Below are positions 1 to 11,900 of a DNA stretch of 64,000 nt, in pieces. Below the pieces are notes generated by a model. That model was given only the letters and a program-made list of their open reading frames with translations. It ran no database searches and was not told where the DNA came from. This DNA is from Opisthorchis felineus (lineage: Eukaryota > Platyhelminthes > Trematoda > Opisthorchiida > Opisthorchiidae). The stretch's first letter is position 1, and the number at the start of each line of letters is the position of its first letter. The position numbers and the translations under genes are program-made. Location of the stretch: positions 40,753 through 104,752 of the forward strand of contig SJOL01001508.1 of assembly GCA_004794785.1 (NCBI GenBank). The letters are read 5' to 3'.

Positions 1-2215
1 CTGTTATTGGACTAGGCCTTCCTAAGGTCACAGTCAGTGACTTGTGTTTGCTTGCCATTGTGGGCTCCGTGCACACTTACGACACCTTTATGCGTGGTAC
101 ATGGCGTTGAGTGAACATTCTTGCCATTGAATCTCACACCAGACCCAGTATGACGGACACATTGTGCCTGATGTGCGAGTCTTGACTGTTCTAGCGCTTA
201 CCGCGCCTTGGAGAGCATTCAGCATTGTTTGTCCATTCTTCGGTTGTTGGTCTTTACACGCGCGTTTCCATACAAAAATTCTCACATACATCGGAATTCA
301 TCTTATCTGATGGGAACTGTTGGTGGCATGACTTCGAATGAGACGTTTTTCCCTTTTATCTCATATTCTCCTGTAACCCTTTCACATTCATCGCTTGCAT
401 TTAATTTTTTCTGTCTGTGAACATGTTCTTCATCAATAAACGATAATAAATGATATCAGTTGAGTGTGTTGGGTGAAACAGATAAGGATAATATTCCAGC
501 TTTCGTTTGGAACTAATGCTGATAATCATTCTTGGACATTATCTTCGCAAACTCTATTCAGAATACAAACTAGACGTTCAATACAAGGTATTAGACCCTG
601 TTTATCCGAAATCAGAGTGAATATTACCCTATTTGAAAAACAGTTTCAACGCTTAAAGAATCAGACGAGGGACTTCCCATGGGGTTCTGATGAATTTCGT
701 TGACTCAACATTCCGATACTGTACATGGTGAATAAACCAACCGTGACCAATTGGAGGGTTACCAATTGATACGACCAGATGTGATACTGTGTCAAAATTC
801 AGGTTCCGGACAGATTCTTTGGTATGAAAAAAGTATAAAATCAAGATGGACGTAGTTCTGAAGAATAGAAAGAAATTTGCGACCAAATTCCCCAAGCACA
901 GGTAAGTCTACGTAATCTTATGATTGAAAAGCATGGTTCCGAAGCAGTATGTGAGTGTCTCACACATAATGAGAAACGATGCGCATACTTGCACAGCTTG
1001 CTCAAAAGCCACAATGCAGGTGTTCCACTTTGATGGCAGTCACGCACCGACACAAATCGGCTAAGTGGTTTATGGAACGTATTTAATCCGTTGCAACAAC
1101 TTTGTTTAACAGAAGTTTCGAACTCAGCAAACAACTAAATGGCACCTGAACTCTGATAAGCGTCCAGCTTCTCTTGATCCACAGTCCTACTTAATTTCTT
1201 CCCATTCATTTGTATGATATGTAATCACGTTCACTTAGTATCTCTTCCGACTGACTGAACAGATAGGGTTATGCGTAAATTTTCCTTTGAACGGTAATTA
1301 TACAAACAGACGGATGATGTATCAACGGTCAGGCTGTGGGGTCGTAGCTTGTTTGATACCATCATGTTGAGCCTTGAGAACAAAGCGGATGACGGCATCA
1401 GAGAACTGTACTTTCTGAGACGCCACTTAGGTAACATATTAGTAATTTGCAGGCATATCAGAAATGCCAACTGGACCATCGTAGCTTGAACGACCTGTGC
1501 CCGGAAACCGAAGGGATTATTGACGTGGGCTTTTGGATATCATTTTGCCAAGTGATGAATGAGTCAACGGTCAGAAACGTTCAGGACAGATGTCCTTCAG
1601 GAGAATAGATTTACTTCAGGCCATTTACGCCAATTAGCTACTCACGGACAATCGTGTACTGGTTGTATGCCAAGCACATCGAATCGGTTCCACCATTACG
1701 TTTTCACCAGAATCGGAGTATATACGCGAATACCTTTAGGCAGTCGGAAGAGGATGTACCCGTCCCCTTCCAAAGGGGACTCACCAAAAAGCATTAAGAC
1801 AGGCTATAAATAAAGCCTACATTCAAATGAAGTCCTTGATGGTAACAAAAATGTGTCGGTGTCTGTGGGGTACGGTGTAGCGTACTTGTCCCATGACCAG
1901 TCCAAAACGAGACTGCCACTACCAACTCCTAAGTACTGTGTCCCAGCTGTCGAATTAAGCATGATGATAGGGGAGGATATCAACTATTCGTGTGCATCTT
2001 CCACAATAACATTTCAAAGTAGCCAGTGAGACTTCCAGATAACCGTTGCAAAGCCTATTTTTGACAAGCACCGTTTGGGTCGACCAAACTTCTTTCAGGG
2101 GGTGGATCATTACTCCTACACCGGACAGAGGGTACGATACTTAGAATGAGACCAGGTGTGTTCTGGAAGAACTGGTGATATCATTGGATCTACTCTTTCA
2201 CGTTATCCGTGTTTG

Positions 2216-2216
<1 letters not shown>
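1..2216. other. non-coding stretch, nothing recognised
   Basis: No open frame here resembles a known family and none shows a convincing splice pattern. The longest frames are under 100 codons and overlap on both strands, as expected by chance. No repeat was recognised. Confidence 0.5.

Positions 2217-2248
<32 letters not shown>
2217..2248. repeat. (TA)n microsatellite
   Basis: An uninterrupted run of 16 TA units. Similar TA/AT tracts occur at 39294-39360 and 40787-40826. Confidence 0.95.
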
Positions 2249-2249
<1 letters not shown>

Positions 2250-5200
2250 CTAAAGCCATCCAAAAAGCCTGAATTTTTTTTGGAAAATATAGCGCATTGG
2301 CCTAACTATATCTTGAGGACTACTAATGCTGCTGAAGCTACATTTTTCAAGCGGGAACTGTTAAGATCTGTATAAAATTAGGTTTTGGATAACTGTTCGC
2401 CATGATGTCAAATCAGTGCAAATGATGTTGTCCTGTTTGGATACTACCTCTGATTATTTCAAGCCTGTGCAAGACATATCAGGAGTATACTACTCTTGAA
2501 ACTGACAAGAGTTTCACTTGGCTTAGCTGCGTCTACCTGCACTGTTGACACTTATTATAGCTTCTAACATTCCTGCATCAAAATGGTGGTTACCATCAGG
2601 CGAATAAATATACTAATTTATTTTCAGTTTAAGATGCATTCAGAAATAATGTTCCAGTTTCTCTTCACACACTCCCAGGCTATCTTACTTTTGAAATGAA
2701 AAAGGACGATCTTTCTCGAATTCAGCTTTTAGGCTCAAAAGTCAAAACTGCTTGAGAGGAACCGACATTCTTATCTGAAGCTAGTAAATCCAGGCCTGGT
2801 AAACTATGAAATGGTTAAACTTGAGATGTGGTTACCATCACTTATCGAACAATGATGATGATGTTTTTTCTATTACACTGTCATCTTTGCATCTCAGCAA
2901 TAGGTGGGTAACATTTGAAGTATACTATGATACACGTAGGGTCGTGAGTTTTTTTATGATCATGGTGTTAGTAACGATTTCACTCCTTTAGTTTTATGCA
3001 GCATGCTGGAATTAGTTATAAACTAAATATAAGCCCTCTTAGTAACATGTGCTGGAAACTGCATGTCTTAAGTTTGACTAAAAAGAAAAAACTACCCATT
3101 GGGGATATTAATTTAGTTATGAACATTACACCAAAATAGCCCATTCTACCAGTGATTAATCTTTCAAAACTAGGCGTCCCATGTAATTCGCACCGACTCA
3201 TGAATGCCAGATGAAGGTTGCTGTTGTCACTCAAAAGCTACCACGACCAAAATTGAAGCAGAGTACTGCAGGCAAACTGGGCTGTGCGTTTCTCAACTGG
3301 AATGCGCAGGATTCTTTGCATCCAGATATTAGCGACTTTAAATAATGCGTGCCACGCATTCTTTCGAAACGACCTGTTGATCAGAAGTATGTGCATTAAC
3401 CGTATTGGTGAAGAAGGAAAGGCGGTGCTTTCATGAAGAGTCTACTCGAATTTCGCCAAAGCGAGATAATGTGTTATTCATCCATCGGCAGACTATTTTG
3501 GCACGGGGTTGCCTTTTGTGATATATGTGGTATTTGATAACCGTGCAGTCAAAAGCGCTAAATTAAAGCTTCTAACTCAAGCCGGAATTTTCCTCTAAGC
3601 TATTACCAATGTATTTAAAGGCATTGTTCCTCCACCGCCTCACGCGCTCTACTTTTAACTATTTACATTAACCCTCACAATTCCCGCTACCAAAAGACTG
3701 TGTAAGAGTAGACAAATTTAAAAATTACACCGCAGATGAGCTCTAATAAGAGAAAAATTCGACTCCAACGCTTAATCATGCCCGGGTCGTGTGAACGTGT
3801 TGTCAGAACGGTACTATAAAAGACGGTCAAATCACGACGGATATGGTGAAAAGTGACGGTTGTTGCTTGTCAACCAGTCACGTGGAAACACCAACGTTAT
3901 TCGGCTTACGGGCTAACAATGATCATGTGATTACCAGGCAAAAGTGTTGAGAAAGCAGTGCAGCAGATTTTCTTTAAAGCAACTATCGTTTCTGTTGTCT
4001 GCGGAGATAGAGACGTCCGTTTGAGGCTTGACACCCATCTAGAAACAAAATCATCCTCATGATGATGATCATTACGTACTGAGCACTAGCAAAATACAGC
4101 AACCTGAGAGCATATCAACCACACTGGACACTTAACTTCAGCTGATAAAACCCGTGCAATTGAAACAATGGCCTTTGGTACAAAGGTAAAACTGCCGTGC
4201 CTAAAACGTTATAGTAACTAGCCTGTTCCTTTTCAGGCACAATGGTGCATCAGAAAATAATGTCATTATTGCTGATGACCAAATCTATTTGTACAATGGC
4301 ACCACCTTCGGTGTTGAATTTAGATCCCTTTAAGCCAATTTATCGAGATCCATAAGTTCGAGGATCACAAAACACCATAACAGCAATCAAAGACAAAAGA
4401 TCAAGATTCTACAGACCAACAAATTATTTTTCCTACCAATATTATCATTATTAATAGTCAGCATCTCTCATTAAAAATTTGCACAGTGTGAACTTTAGTT
4501 CCTTGACATTTTCGGTGGCCCGCAGACGCAGATCACTTTGAATCGTTGCATAATTATTAGAGATCCGTTTTCTGGAGTGGGCAATATTCCGGTTATAAAT
4601 GGACCAGTCGGTGGTTTTGATGACAGCAAAGAACAACACTTCAGTGATCTGAATTGCCCATAATTCATCACTCTCATCCCGCAAGACCATGGTTCTAAGC
4701 CGCTTTTCTGGAGTCACAGACACAAGGATATACAGGTCGACTATCCCTCCTGCTTCTAGAATCGCCGACTGACTTTTGGTATCTTCAAGAACTACACCTT
4801 TCAGCCTCCATTTGGCAACCGAGTTATCACCTTTTACCATGATTTGTGTCGTCGAAAATAAACGTCTTCCTCACTGAAGATCAAATTGTTAAAGATGACG
4901 TCATTCATTACCCAGTTCACTCTCTCTTGAAGGGAACCGTGATTTATCTCGGAAGCTTGTTTCATCTTCTTCGTGTAACTCGTGAATGACGTGCACTCTA
5001 GTGATGGTTGCACGCCAAATGTCAACCAATTTCATCTCTACGGTTCCGATGTATAAGTGAGTAATGTTACCAGCAAGCAGAAGACTTCCTTTAAAATTAT
5101 CGGAAGTTATTTTTCTCACTCAGCGTCATCATCCTAAAGCATGTCATGCTGGACTAGTTGAAATCTCCGATGGGTTCCCTTTTCTTAGAATTCTTCTGAG

Positions 5201-5575
5201 CAATCATCTTTGAGCCTGAGGATATGCTTGTTTCATCATCTCAGAATTTCGAAACATACTGCAGTCCACCCAGCCTACCAGTCTCAAGATAAAAGAACTA
5301 TGGAACCATGCCTAATAAAAATGTACAAGAAAACCAGGCACAATACCAGTAGAAGGAATCAGGAGAACCCAAAGCTCCACAAATAAAATCAATACTACCG
5401 GAATAAACAACCAGGAAGAATATGAACCAATGAATCAAAAAAACAAACAGAACAGTAAAGAGGCTCCTTACGAAACCTAGCAAAAGTCAGAAAATGAGAT
5501 TACAAGGCATCAAGAGTGATGAAACAAGTCGCAGAAAGATAAGTGACAAAAATAGCTGTTCACTTGGCCAACCAA
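2249..5575. other. non-coding stretch, nothing recognised
   Basis: AT-rich sequence. Three overlapping minus-strand frames at 4451-5119 (129, 63 and 72 codons) are the only notable open frames. I cannot link them to a family or join them with splice sites in phase, so they are not called. A short palindromic ATCATC/GATGAT run lies near 4050-4070. Confidence 0.45.
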
Positions 5576-5579
5576 GTAG

Positions 5580-6640
5580 AAAGGGACTAGTACAAAAGTA
5601 ACCCTTAAGAAATGCATGCGAATCAACCGGAACGGAGAACAGAATTACTCAAATGGAGGCAAGAACCTGAATGCAACTAAGAAAAGTTTCCCAAACCTAC
5701 AAGGGACGATTCTTGTGGTTTCGTTTGACACCAAAATCGAACAGCCCGGTTGGATATTTCAGGATACCAGAGTATACAAACAGGGTACTCCACAACATCT
5801 GACTATGGCTTATGTTAATTGTCCCACACATAGTTTATCCAAAAATATTGCAGCAATACTGAATCCACTTCAAAGTAATATGGTGAGTCAAATTGCCAAT
5901 AGAAACGATTTTAGTCAGATCATAAATCAGGTAATTCTTGGTGACGATTAGAATTTTATCAATTCTGGTGTTGTTTTAGTTTACACTAATGTACACATCG
6001 CTGGTAGCCAATGAACTACCCTCAAGAAGAGCCGCACTCCTCTTCATGTCTAGAAGAATATGCAATGTATATAATTATACTTGCAGTATACTGTGTGCAT
6101 GTTTAATGGCCAGATTTCCAAAAAGGCTGATGGAGTTGCCCTCAGTTTACCTTGATGTGGTCAACCTATTCTTAGCATAGCTTGAATCTCAGGCATTGAG
6201 CAGTTTAGACAGTCCTCTAAGAGTTTGGCTGAGATGCATCGATGACACACTTGTTATCATAAGGACGCTAGCTGAATCAGTTTTTATCATATCTCAGCAC
6301 GTTATGCAACTCCACTTGCTTCACTGTGAAACATGAGATATCTAATAAAACGATTGCTTTCCTTTACTTTAAAGTCTCTTGGAGCCGTCATCACTTTGGA
6401 ACCAAAGTCCGTTACAAACTAACCCAATCAGATTGCTACAAAAATTCAACTCTGCTTTCCCACTACGTATGAAGTGATCGATTATTCGCAATACTGGTTC
6501 ACCGAGTGAATGGAATCTGTATTAGCACAGTTTCGCCCGAAAGCGAGATCAGCTGCATTAAACGGACATTGAGAAGCAGTGAGTGTTCAACAGATTTTAC
6601 CGAACATACGCTTCAGCCGGCCTGGTTACAGCAACCAGAC
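5580..6640 (+). pseudogene. decayed Penelope-like element reverse transcriptase (PLE copy A)
   Basis: Relic of a Penelope-like retroelement reverse transcriptase. Several frames must be read together. In order they show KQGTP near 5780, as in the PLE segment PKIHKxGTPLRP; LSKNIAAILNPLQSN near 5835-5880; a YTNV box near 5980; FNGQ followed by DGVAL near 6100-6145, matching the FNG...DGVAMGSP motif; LESQAL near 6181; and CIDDTLVII near 6236-6260, matching the YxDD-containing catalytic motif with Tyr replaced by Cys. Further on are HVMQLHLLHC, SNKTIAFL near 6340, FGTKVRY near 6400 and VNGIC...EISCIKRTL near 6505-6565. Multiple stops and frame changes make it non-functional. It differs clearly from the copy at 58.2-60.4 kb, so it probably belongs to another PLE lineage. 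The ends are approximate. Confidence 0.8.
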
Positions 6641-7350
6641 AAAGCCTTGAACCAGTTGACACAACGCGGATCCCGTAACGGCAGCACACATTTGAAAGTA
6701 TCAGTTGCGTGCTCTCCATCTTCAACATCCGCAACACTTTCCAAATGGAAAACACCGTGCAGGGACAGCTGGTTAGCACGAATTGCCCGATTCAGCTTGA
6801 TGATCATACCAATTGCGTCTACGAGATTTATCGCACCTATTGCTGCTGTATTCACACTGGACAAACCACTTGATAATTGGGTGTTCGAATCAACGATTAT
6901 AAAGGACAATCTCCTGTCAGTTTAAAAAACGCGAGCAAGCTGAAAGAACTAAAGCATTACTCAGCTATCACACTTCGTGTGTGGGCTGAGAGCGATCGGG
7001 TTAAATTTGATAATGTGCATCTGCTGCAGCGAAATCTCGGTGTATGTGCAGAGATGCTGTGCTGAATAGTAGCTGTTCACGTGACACCTTTGTGCGTTAA
7101 CAGGTCTGACAGTTTTGAGTTGTTTGCCGTTTGATTGAGTTTAATTTATCACACAAGGGTGACTCGAGCACGAGACCGCAAGTGACGTGGCAGCTCATTC
7201 CCAAGGTCACACACGAGGTATGCGTATAGAGTAACAGGCGTTCGCAACCGATAGGACACATGATACTCCATCAATCACAGCACATATGACAGTAAGCTGA
7301 CCAGTCCCTGGATGACCACATTATCAATGTTCTGATGTCAGCTATTTGTT
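6640..7350 (+). other. sequence between PLE copy A and its tail
   Basis: Probably the remainder of the decayed PLE (C-terminal region and 3' UTR), inferred only from its place between the reverse transcriptase relic and the hammerhead-like tail. No GIY-YIG endonuclease motif could be read. Opposed frames of about 100-140 codons at 6506-6925 overlap each other and partly read the relic. Confidence 0.3.
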
Positions 7351-7351
7351 C

Positions 7352-7385
7352 CTGGCTAAAGGTCACCTTCGGTGGTCGAAACGTC
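7352..7385 (+). ncRNA. degenerate hammerhead-like PLE tail
   Basis: CTGGCTAAA stands where CTGATGA would be expected. It is followed by stem GGTCACC (7361-7367), loop TTC, stem GGTGGTC (7371-7377, two G-U wobbles), then GAAAC. This is the CUGANGA - stem II - GAAA order of hammerhead ribozymes, which PLEs are known to carry in their terminal repeats. The CTGATGA core is mutated, so activity is unlikely. Confidence 0.45.
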
Positions 7386-7389
7386 AAAC

Positions 7390-8799
7390 AGTTTCACTTA
7401 AAATATCCGCTGTGTAGTCATCGGTATCCTTGTGATAAATGAAATTCCATGAACTAAATAGCTCAGCCTTCAATATTCCAACTTCCATTATCCGAGAAAC
7501 TGAACGCAAAGTGTCGTGAGTGGAATATTCTTTCGTGCACCACATCATCGACTAACACTGAGGCAGAAGAGTGCGACAATAATTACAGAAAAATCCGTTC
7601 AACTTTTTACATTTATTTCTAGACAGCAGTAAGAAAGCATCATGGGCTATATTAACTCTGACGGAAGATATCCAACTAAAAGTCGTCACTCCAACTCACT
7701 CGTTTCCAAAAGCGAGATCCCATTCTTTGTGAAACGAGTTCCAATGCACGCTTGGTATTCAGAGCAGTTAAGTCCTGCGACAGGTTAAATTCTTTATATT
7801 ATGGAAAATTACCGAGTAGAAATCCTCCAGATCCGTGATACCACCCAAATAATGCAAACATTGTTTGTTGACGTCGATTATTCTCTAAATAAGATGTGCT
7901 TATATGGGAACATTTTGTGGTTCACTTACCGTGATGTCATGAAGTTCTTCATACACCGGGGTTTCCTAAAACAGTGAGCATTATGTGATGGAAATCTGAA
8001 CATACATCACCCGCCGGGCTGTCGTAAATTAGGTCTACCTTCTGCTCAAGGCAGTTCTGGTACTGGAGTTCGTCACACAGAGCTTGGTGCGTATAGCCAC
8101 AGTTGAGCAATGTTGCAGAATCCTGGAGAATGAGGAAAGGTGAAAGGTAAATGTCACTACTGGTAACGCACATAGAATAGTACGTGGAGACTTTGAGAGG
8201 ACACGTAAAAATGTCCAGGCAGTAATCCATAGAGTAATAACTTTTTTCATCGAGGTTACAGGCCTTAGAAGAACCAACCGAAATCGCATCGAAACGGAGT
8301 ATTGTTACAGCTGCGTTTCACAAAATCAGCTTACCAATTCCACGAATTACTGGTATGCATATCAGATCAAAGCCAAACCACTCTCCTCGAATAATCTTTC
8401 ATATAAATCCACATTTTCGAGGTGTTTGTGTAGCGATTTTGTCATCTTTAGATCGCATATTATATTTTTACCAGTAGTCACCCCTTTGTATTATATCAAT
8501 CAGTATAATTTCAAAAATCGTCGGCTCTGCCAGGTTCCAGTGATCAAGAAAAGAGACATGCACGAATAGATGGAATTAAGCGCGAGAATATGTAAGAAAA
8601 ACAGTGGTTGTGGATAGTTAATTTTTCCATGTGAAACGGCCACTTTCATGTGTTTCTATATGAAGTCGGGGTAAAAAATAGGTTGCTAGCGAAGAACATT
8701 GCACATTCTACAGGAGACGATTTGCCTGCTTTCGTGGACGTTTTCATAGTTGTATTTGATTTGTTTGTGAAACGGTGTGCAAATACAAGCCGAATAAAC
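7390..8799. other. non-coding stretch, nothing recognised
   Basis: No gene or repeat recognised. Overlapping minus-strand frames at 7949-8289 are short and unlike any family I know. Confidence 0.45.
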
Positions 8800-8924
8800 T
8801 GAGTATTTTTCAATCAATTGGAAAAAATTTGGAACCGATTGAGAAGTCATCGTTTCAGAAGGGCTTGGTAAAACTACCGATTGTTTACCAAGCCCTTCTG
8901 AAACGAAAAAATGAGTATTTTTCA
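8800..8924. mobile_element. hairpin insertion related to the PLE terminus, with flanking direct repeats
   Basis: Perfect 22-bp inverted arms at 8851-8872 and 8884-8905 enclose an 11-nt loop. The left flank 8813-8850 and both arms closely match the inverted repeat of the PLE at 58232-58449, but the 58-kb hammerhead-like spacer is missing here, leaving only the part ACTACCGATTG. The unit is bounded by identical 13-bp direct repeats TGAGTATTTTTCA at 8800-8812 and 8912-8924, which look like a target-site duplication. The inserted segment is therefore about 99 bp (8813-8911), a short non-autonomous or truncated copy. Confidence 0.7.
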
Positions 8925-11900
8925 TTTTATATGCACCACTGCATGTTTCAGGCAATGGTTGGTTTTTGGACTGCTGTTTACCCATAAATTAGTGTGCAGC
9001 AAGTTTTCGATTCTTGGACAACTCAGGCAGGAAACCGATGGGTAGTTTGAGGGCATTTCTACCAGCCAGATTATGTATGTGGATATCTGTGTAGATATTC
9101 AGATGTATCTATATATAGATTGATGTAGGTATGCAGGCATATAGATATCTGCAATGTATCTGGGCTCACCAACTTCGTTGATTAGACACTAGGTGAAGAA
9201 ACATGTAAGGAGAACGTCACAGCCAAACATGCTACTGGACACGTGTAATAAACGCCATAATGTCGAAGTTTGCTGCATTCCAGTTCATAATTCACGCTGG
9301 GAAAAAGCATGAAGCGATGAAGCTCAGTCACATCTCGAGGCTGAATAAGAGTTCCGATGACTGAAATATTGGTGCTCGCAATCAAAAACCTGTGTCGTTA
9401 AAAATTTCCTTTTTCCGATGGCACGTTAGGGAGTTTTATAATAAATACAATTAAAACGTCAACATTCTGACAATAAGCACATATTTGCCGTGGGGTACTG
9501 GCAGGTATACTTGAATAAGCCATAGTTAATGAAAACCTTAAAAACCATGCATTCGAGGCGGCTTACAGTCAAAAAAGTGTTACGTTCAGAGAACCAATCA
9601 GAAAAAGTCAGTGCTTGTGCCACGCCTTGAGTGGTTGTTTAAATTTTCAATGGCTATTCTGGTGTTATGGAGCCACTTTTCTTTTCTCCCATTAATTCCA
9701 CTAACAATTAATAAAATGCAGCTATTTGTAGTCAGCGTTAGAAACCAAACCCAGAGTTTAGAGCACCATCCTAGAACTACAAAACGAAGAATCAACGTGA
9801 CAAAGGTATGGGGTCCAGCTAGGTTAGCTCACTCGGGAATAGTTTTCAACGACGAACGCTGTTTCATTCGTCTTAGAATCTTTACAAAACCTTGTTCGTT
9901 TGTTAGTAAGTATCCGAGGGGCATTATGATAAGTGGTATTCTGCGTTCTTGTCCCACGGCGGACACCACTTTGGTTTTGACTTCACCCACTTTTGCAAAT
10001 TTCTACAGGTAGCGTACTGGTATAGCCCACGCAATCTGGATCAGACTGATACTAGACGGTAAAGTGGGGAGTTCATTTCGTCTAAGTGGCGGAACAGCAT
10101 GCAGCCTTTGTTGGAATGAGAAGTGTAGAACTCTGTTGGCACATCACACCAACGGCAACTCTGAGTGATATCAGTAAGCTATCCGACAAAAGCAAACAAA
10201 GCTGACAGGAGCAAAATTTTGGAGCAGCTGAAGAAGATGGAGTCTTACTGACTTCAGTGGCTACTGGTTTAGTGAAGGTCACTGGTTTAATAAAGACCAC
10301 GTTGAAACAAATCTTTACCAGGAGTCACAGCATGGAGCTGTTGATGAAATCAGAATACTTCTTGATGGATAAGGCGCAAGAAAGTGGAACGAGTACGACA
10401 GGTGTGTGAGAGAAATCCATTTTAATCAAAGAGGTCTACTCCGCAGGTGGGATGAGCAGATTGGCGATACTCAACATTATTCAAGACTCACGGTTTTACA
10501 TTTGTTTCTGATTTGGACGAACGAGCATGATGATTGGCTATTCTGAACCCGACAAAATAGCGGTTAGCGCTTGTCACTTCACTAAGAGCTGGTTACTCTT
10601 CCATCTTGTAAAGAAACAGGACTGATCAATTTATAGACCTAACCTCGGCGACTTTGCAAAGCCTAATGTCACGCCAAATCACAGAGGGGGGAAATTCGAT
10701 AGCTGATGACGTAAAAACCGAACAGTTATCAGAAATAGGACAATCAATCGTTAGTCAACGATACTTACAACATGGATTGGATCTTTCATTTTGAATTCTT
10801 TCAGTGAGACAATACAATGTGTTGACCAAACTTCTCTAATTTATTTCACGTCACTTGCTTCAGGGCATGCGTGTGAATTGAGGGTATCCTTCCCGAATGT
10901 GCCCTACACCTGGTGACCAAAAATAAACCCATTCTGATAGATAGTAATGACTGTGTGGCGAAAAATATAAGTGAATCCATAATTTTGTTGCGGTGTATAT
11001 ACTGTTGTGCATCCTATTGCTGTACTGGTGTCACCTTGAAATCCACTAATGGTGGTAGATGAACTCGACCTCTCCGTAAGCGGAAGCCTTATTCAGTTTC
11101 GTTTTCCTGTGTTCATTTGGTCTCCCGCAAAACTTTCGAAACTCCTAAAGACAGCAATAAGCAGTGCTCAGCTGAGGAATTCCGATAGATCCTACGATCT
11201 ACAGTTGTTCGCCGGGTAGTTGTGGATTTTTCCAAACCTCACTATCCAGGTGGTCAGTAATCACACACCCACAATAAAACGTCGCTCACCCATTCACACA
11301 TATTTCACCCGTTTTATCCATATTTCAAGTCCAGACGTGCTGAACTTGTGAATTGTATGCGGCCGATAATATAAAATAACATCCACAATTCTCTCAAGTT
11401 TACAGCAGAGGGACAACAATGGCGGACACCGAATCATCAAAATTCTTTCACAACATCCTAGTTAATTTGCAAACCACCTTGAAACGGCAGGTGCGTTCAA
11501 ACGAACAGCCGCACATCTGAACTTCTACGTAACTTCAGGTCTCACTAGCTGCATCACTAGGAGGTCCCATAATGAATAACGCGATTATGTGGCTCTCCAC
11601 GGCAGCGGATTCTTCAGGACGTTCAAAACATTGACTGGTGGACCCGAGCAGTTATGATCCCTCACAGCAAATATCACCTTGGTTAACCCGGCACACCATC
11701 AAGCCCCGGGCAACCAAAGAATCAGTTAATATGATTTGACGAAGCGGGACCAGTATCATTATTTCTGTTTTGACAGTTGGCTCGCGTATGACCTTAAAAT
11801 TCGTATCGACTGCAAGTGCTTGCGAATTTATGTTAGTTGACAAGTCGCGGTAGAAGATGACAGGCCCAGAATGTAGATAGAATCACTCTATTGTCCACAC

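Noticed and set aside
4451..5119. Cluster of minus-strand frames (129, 63 and 72 codons)
   Set aside because: Different frames without in-phase splice sites and no recognisable domain; lengths fit chance.
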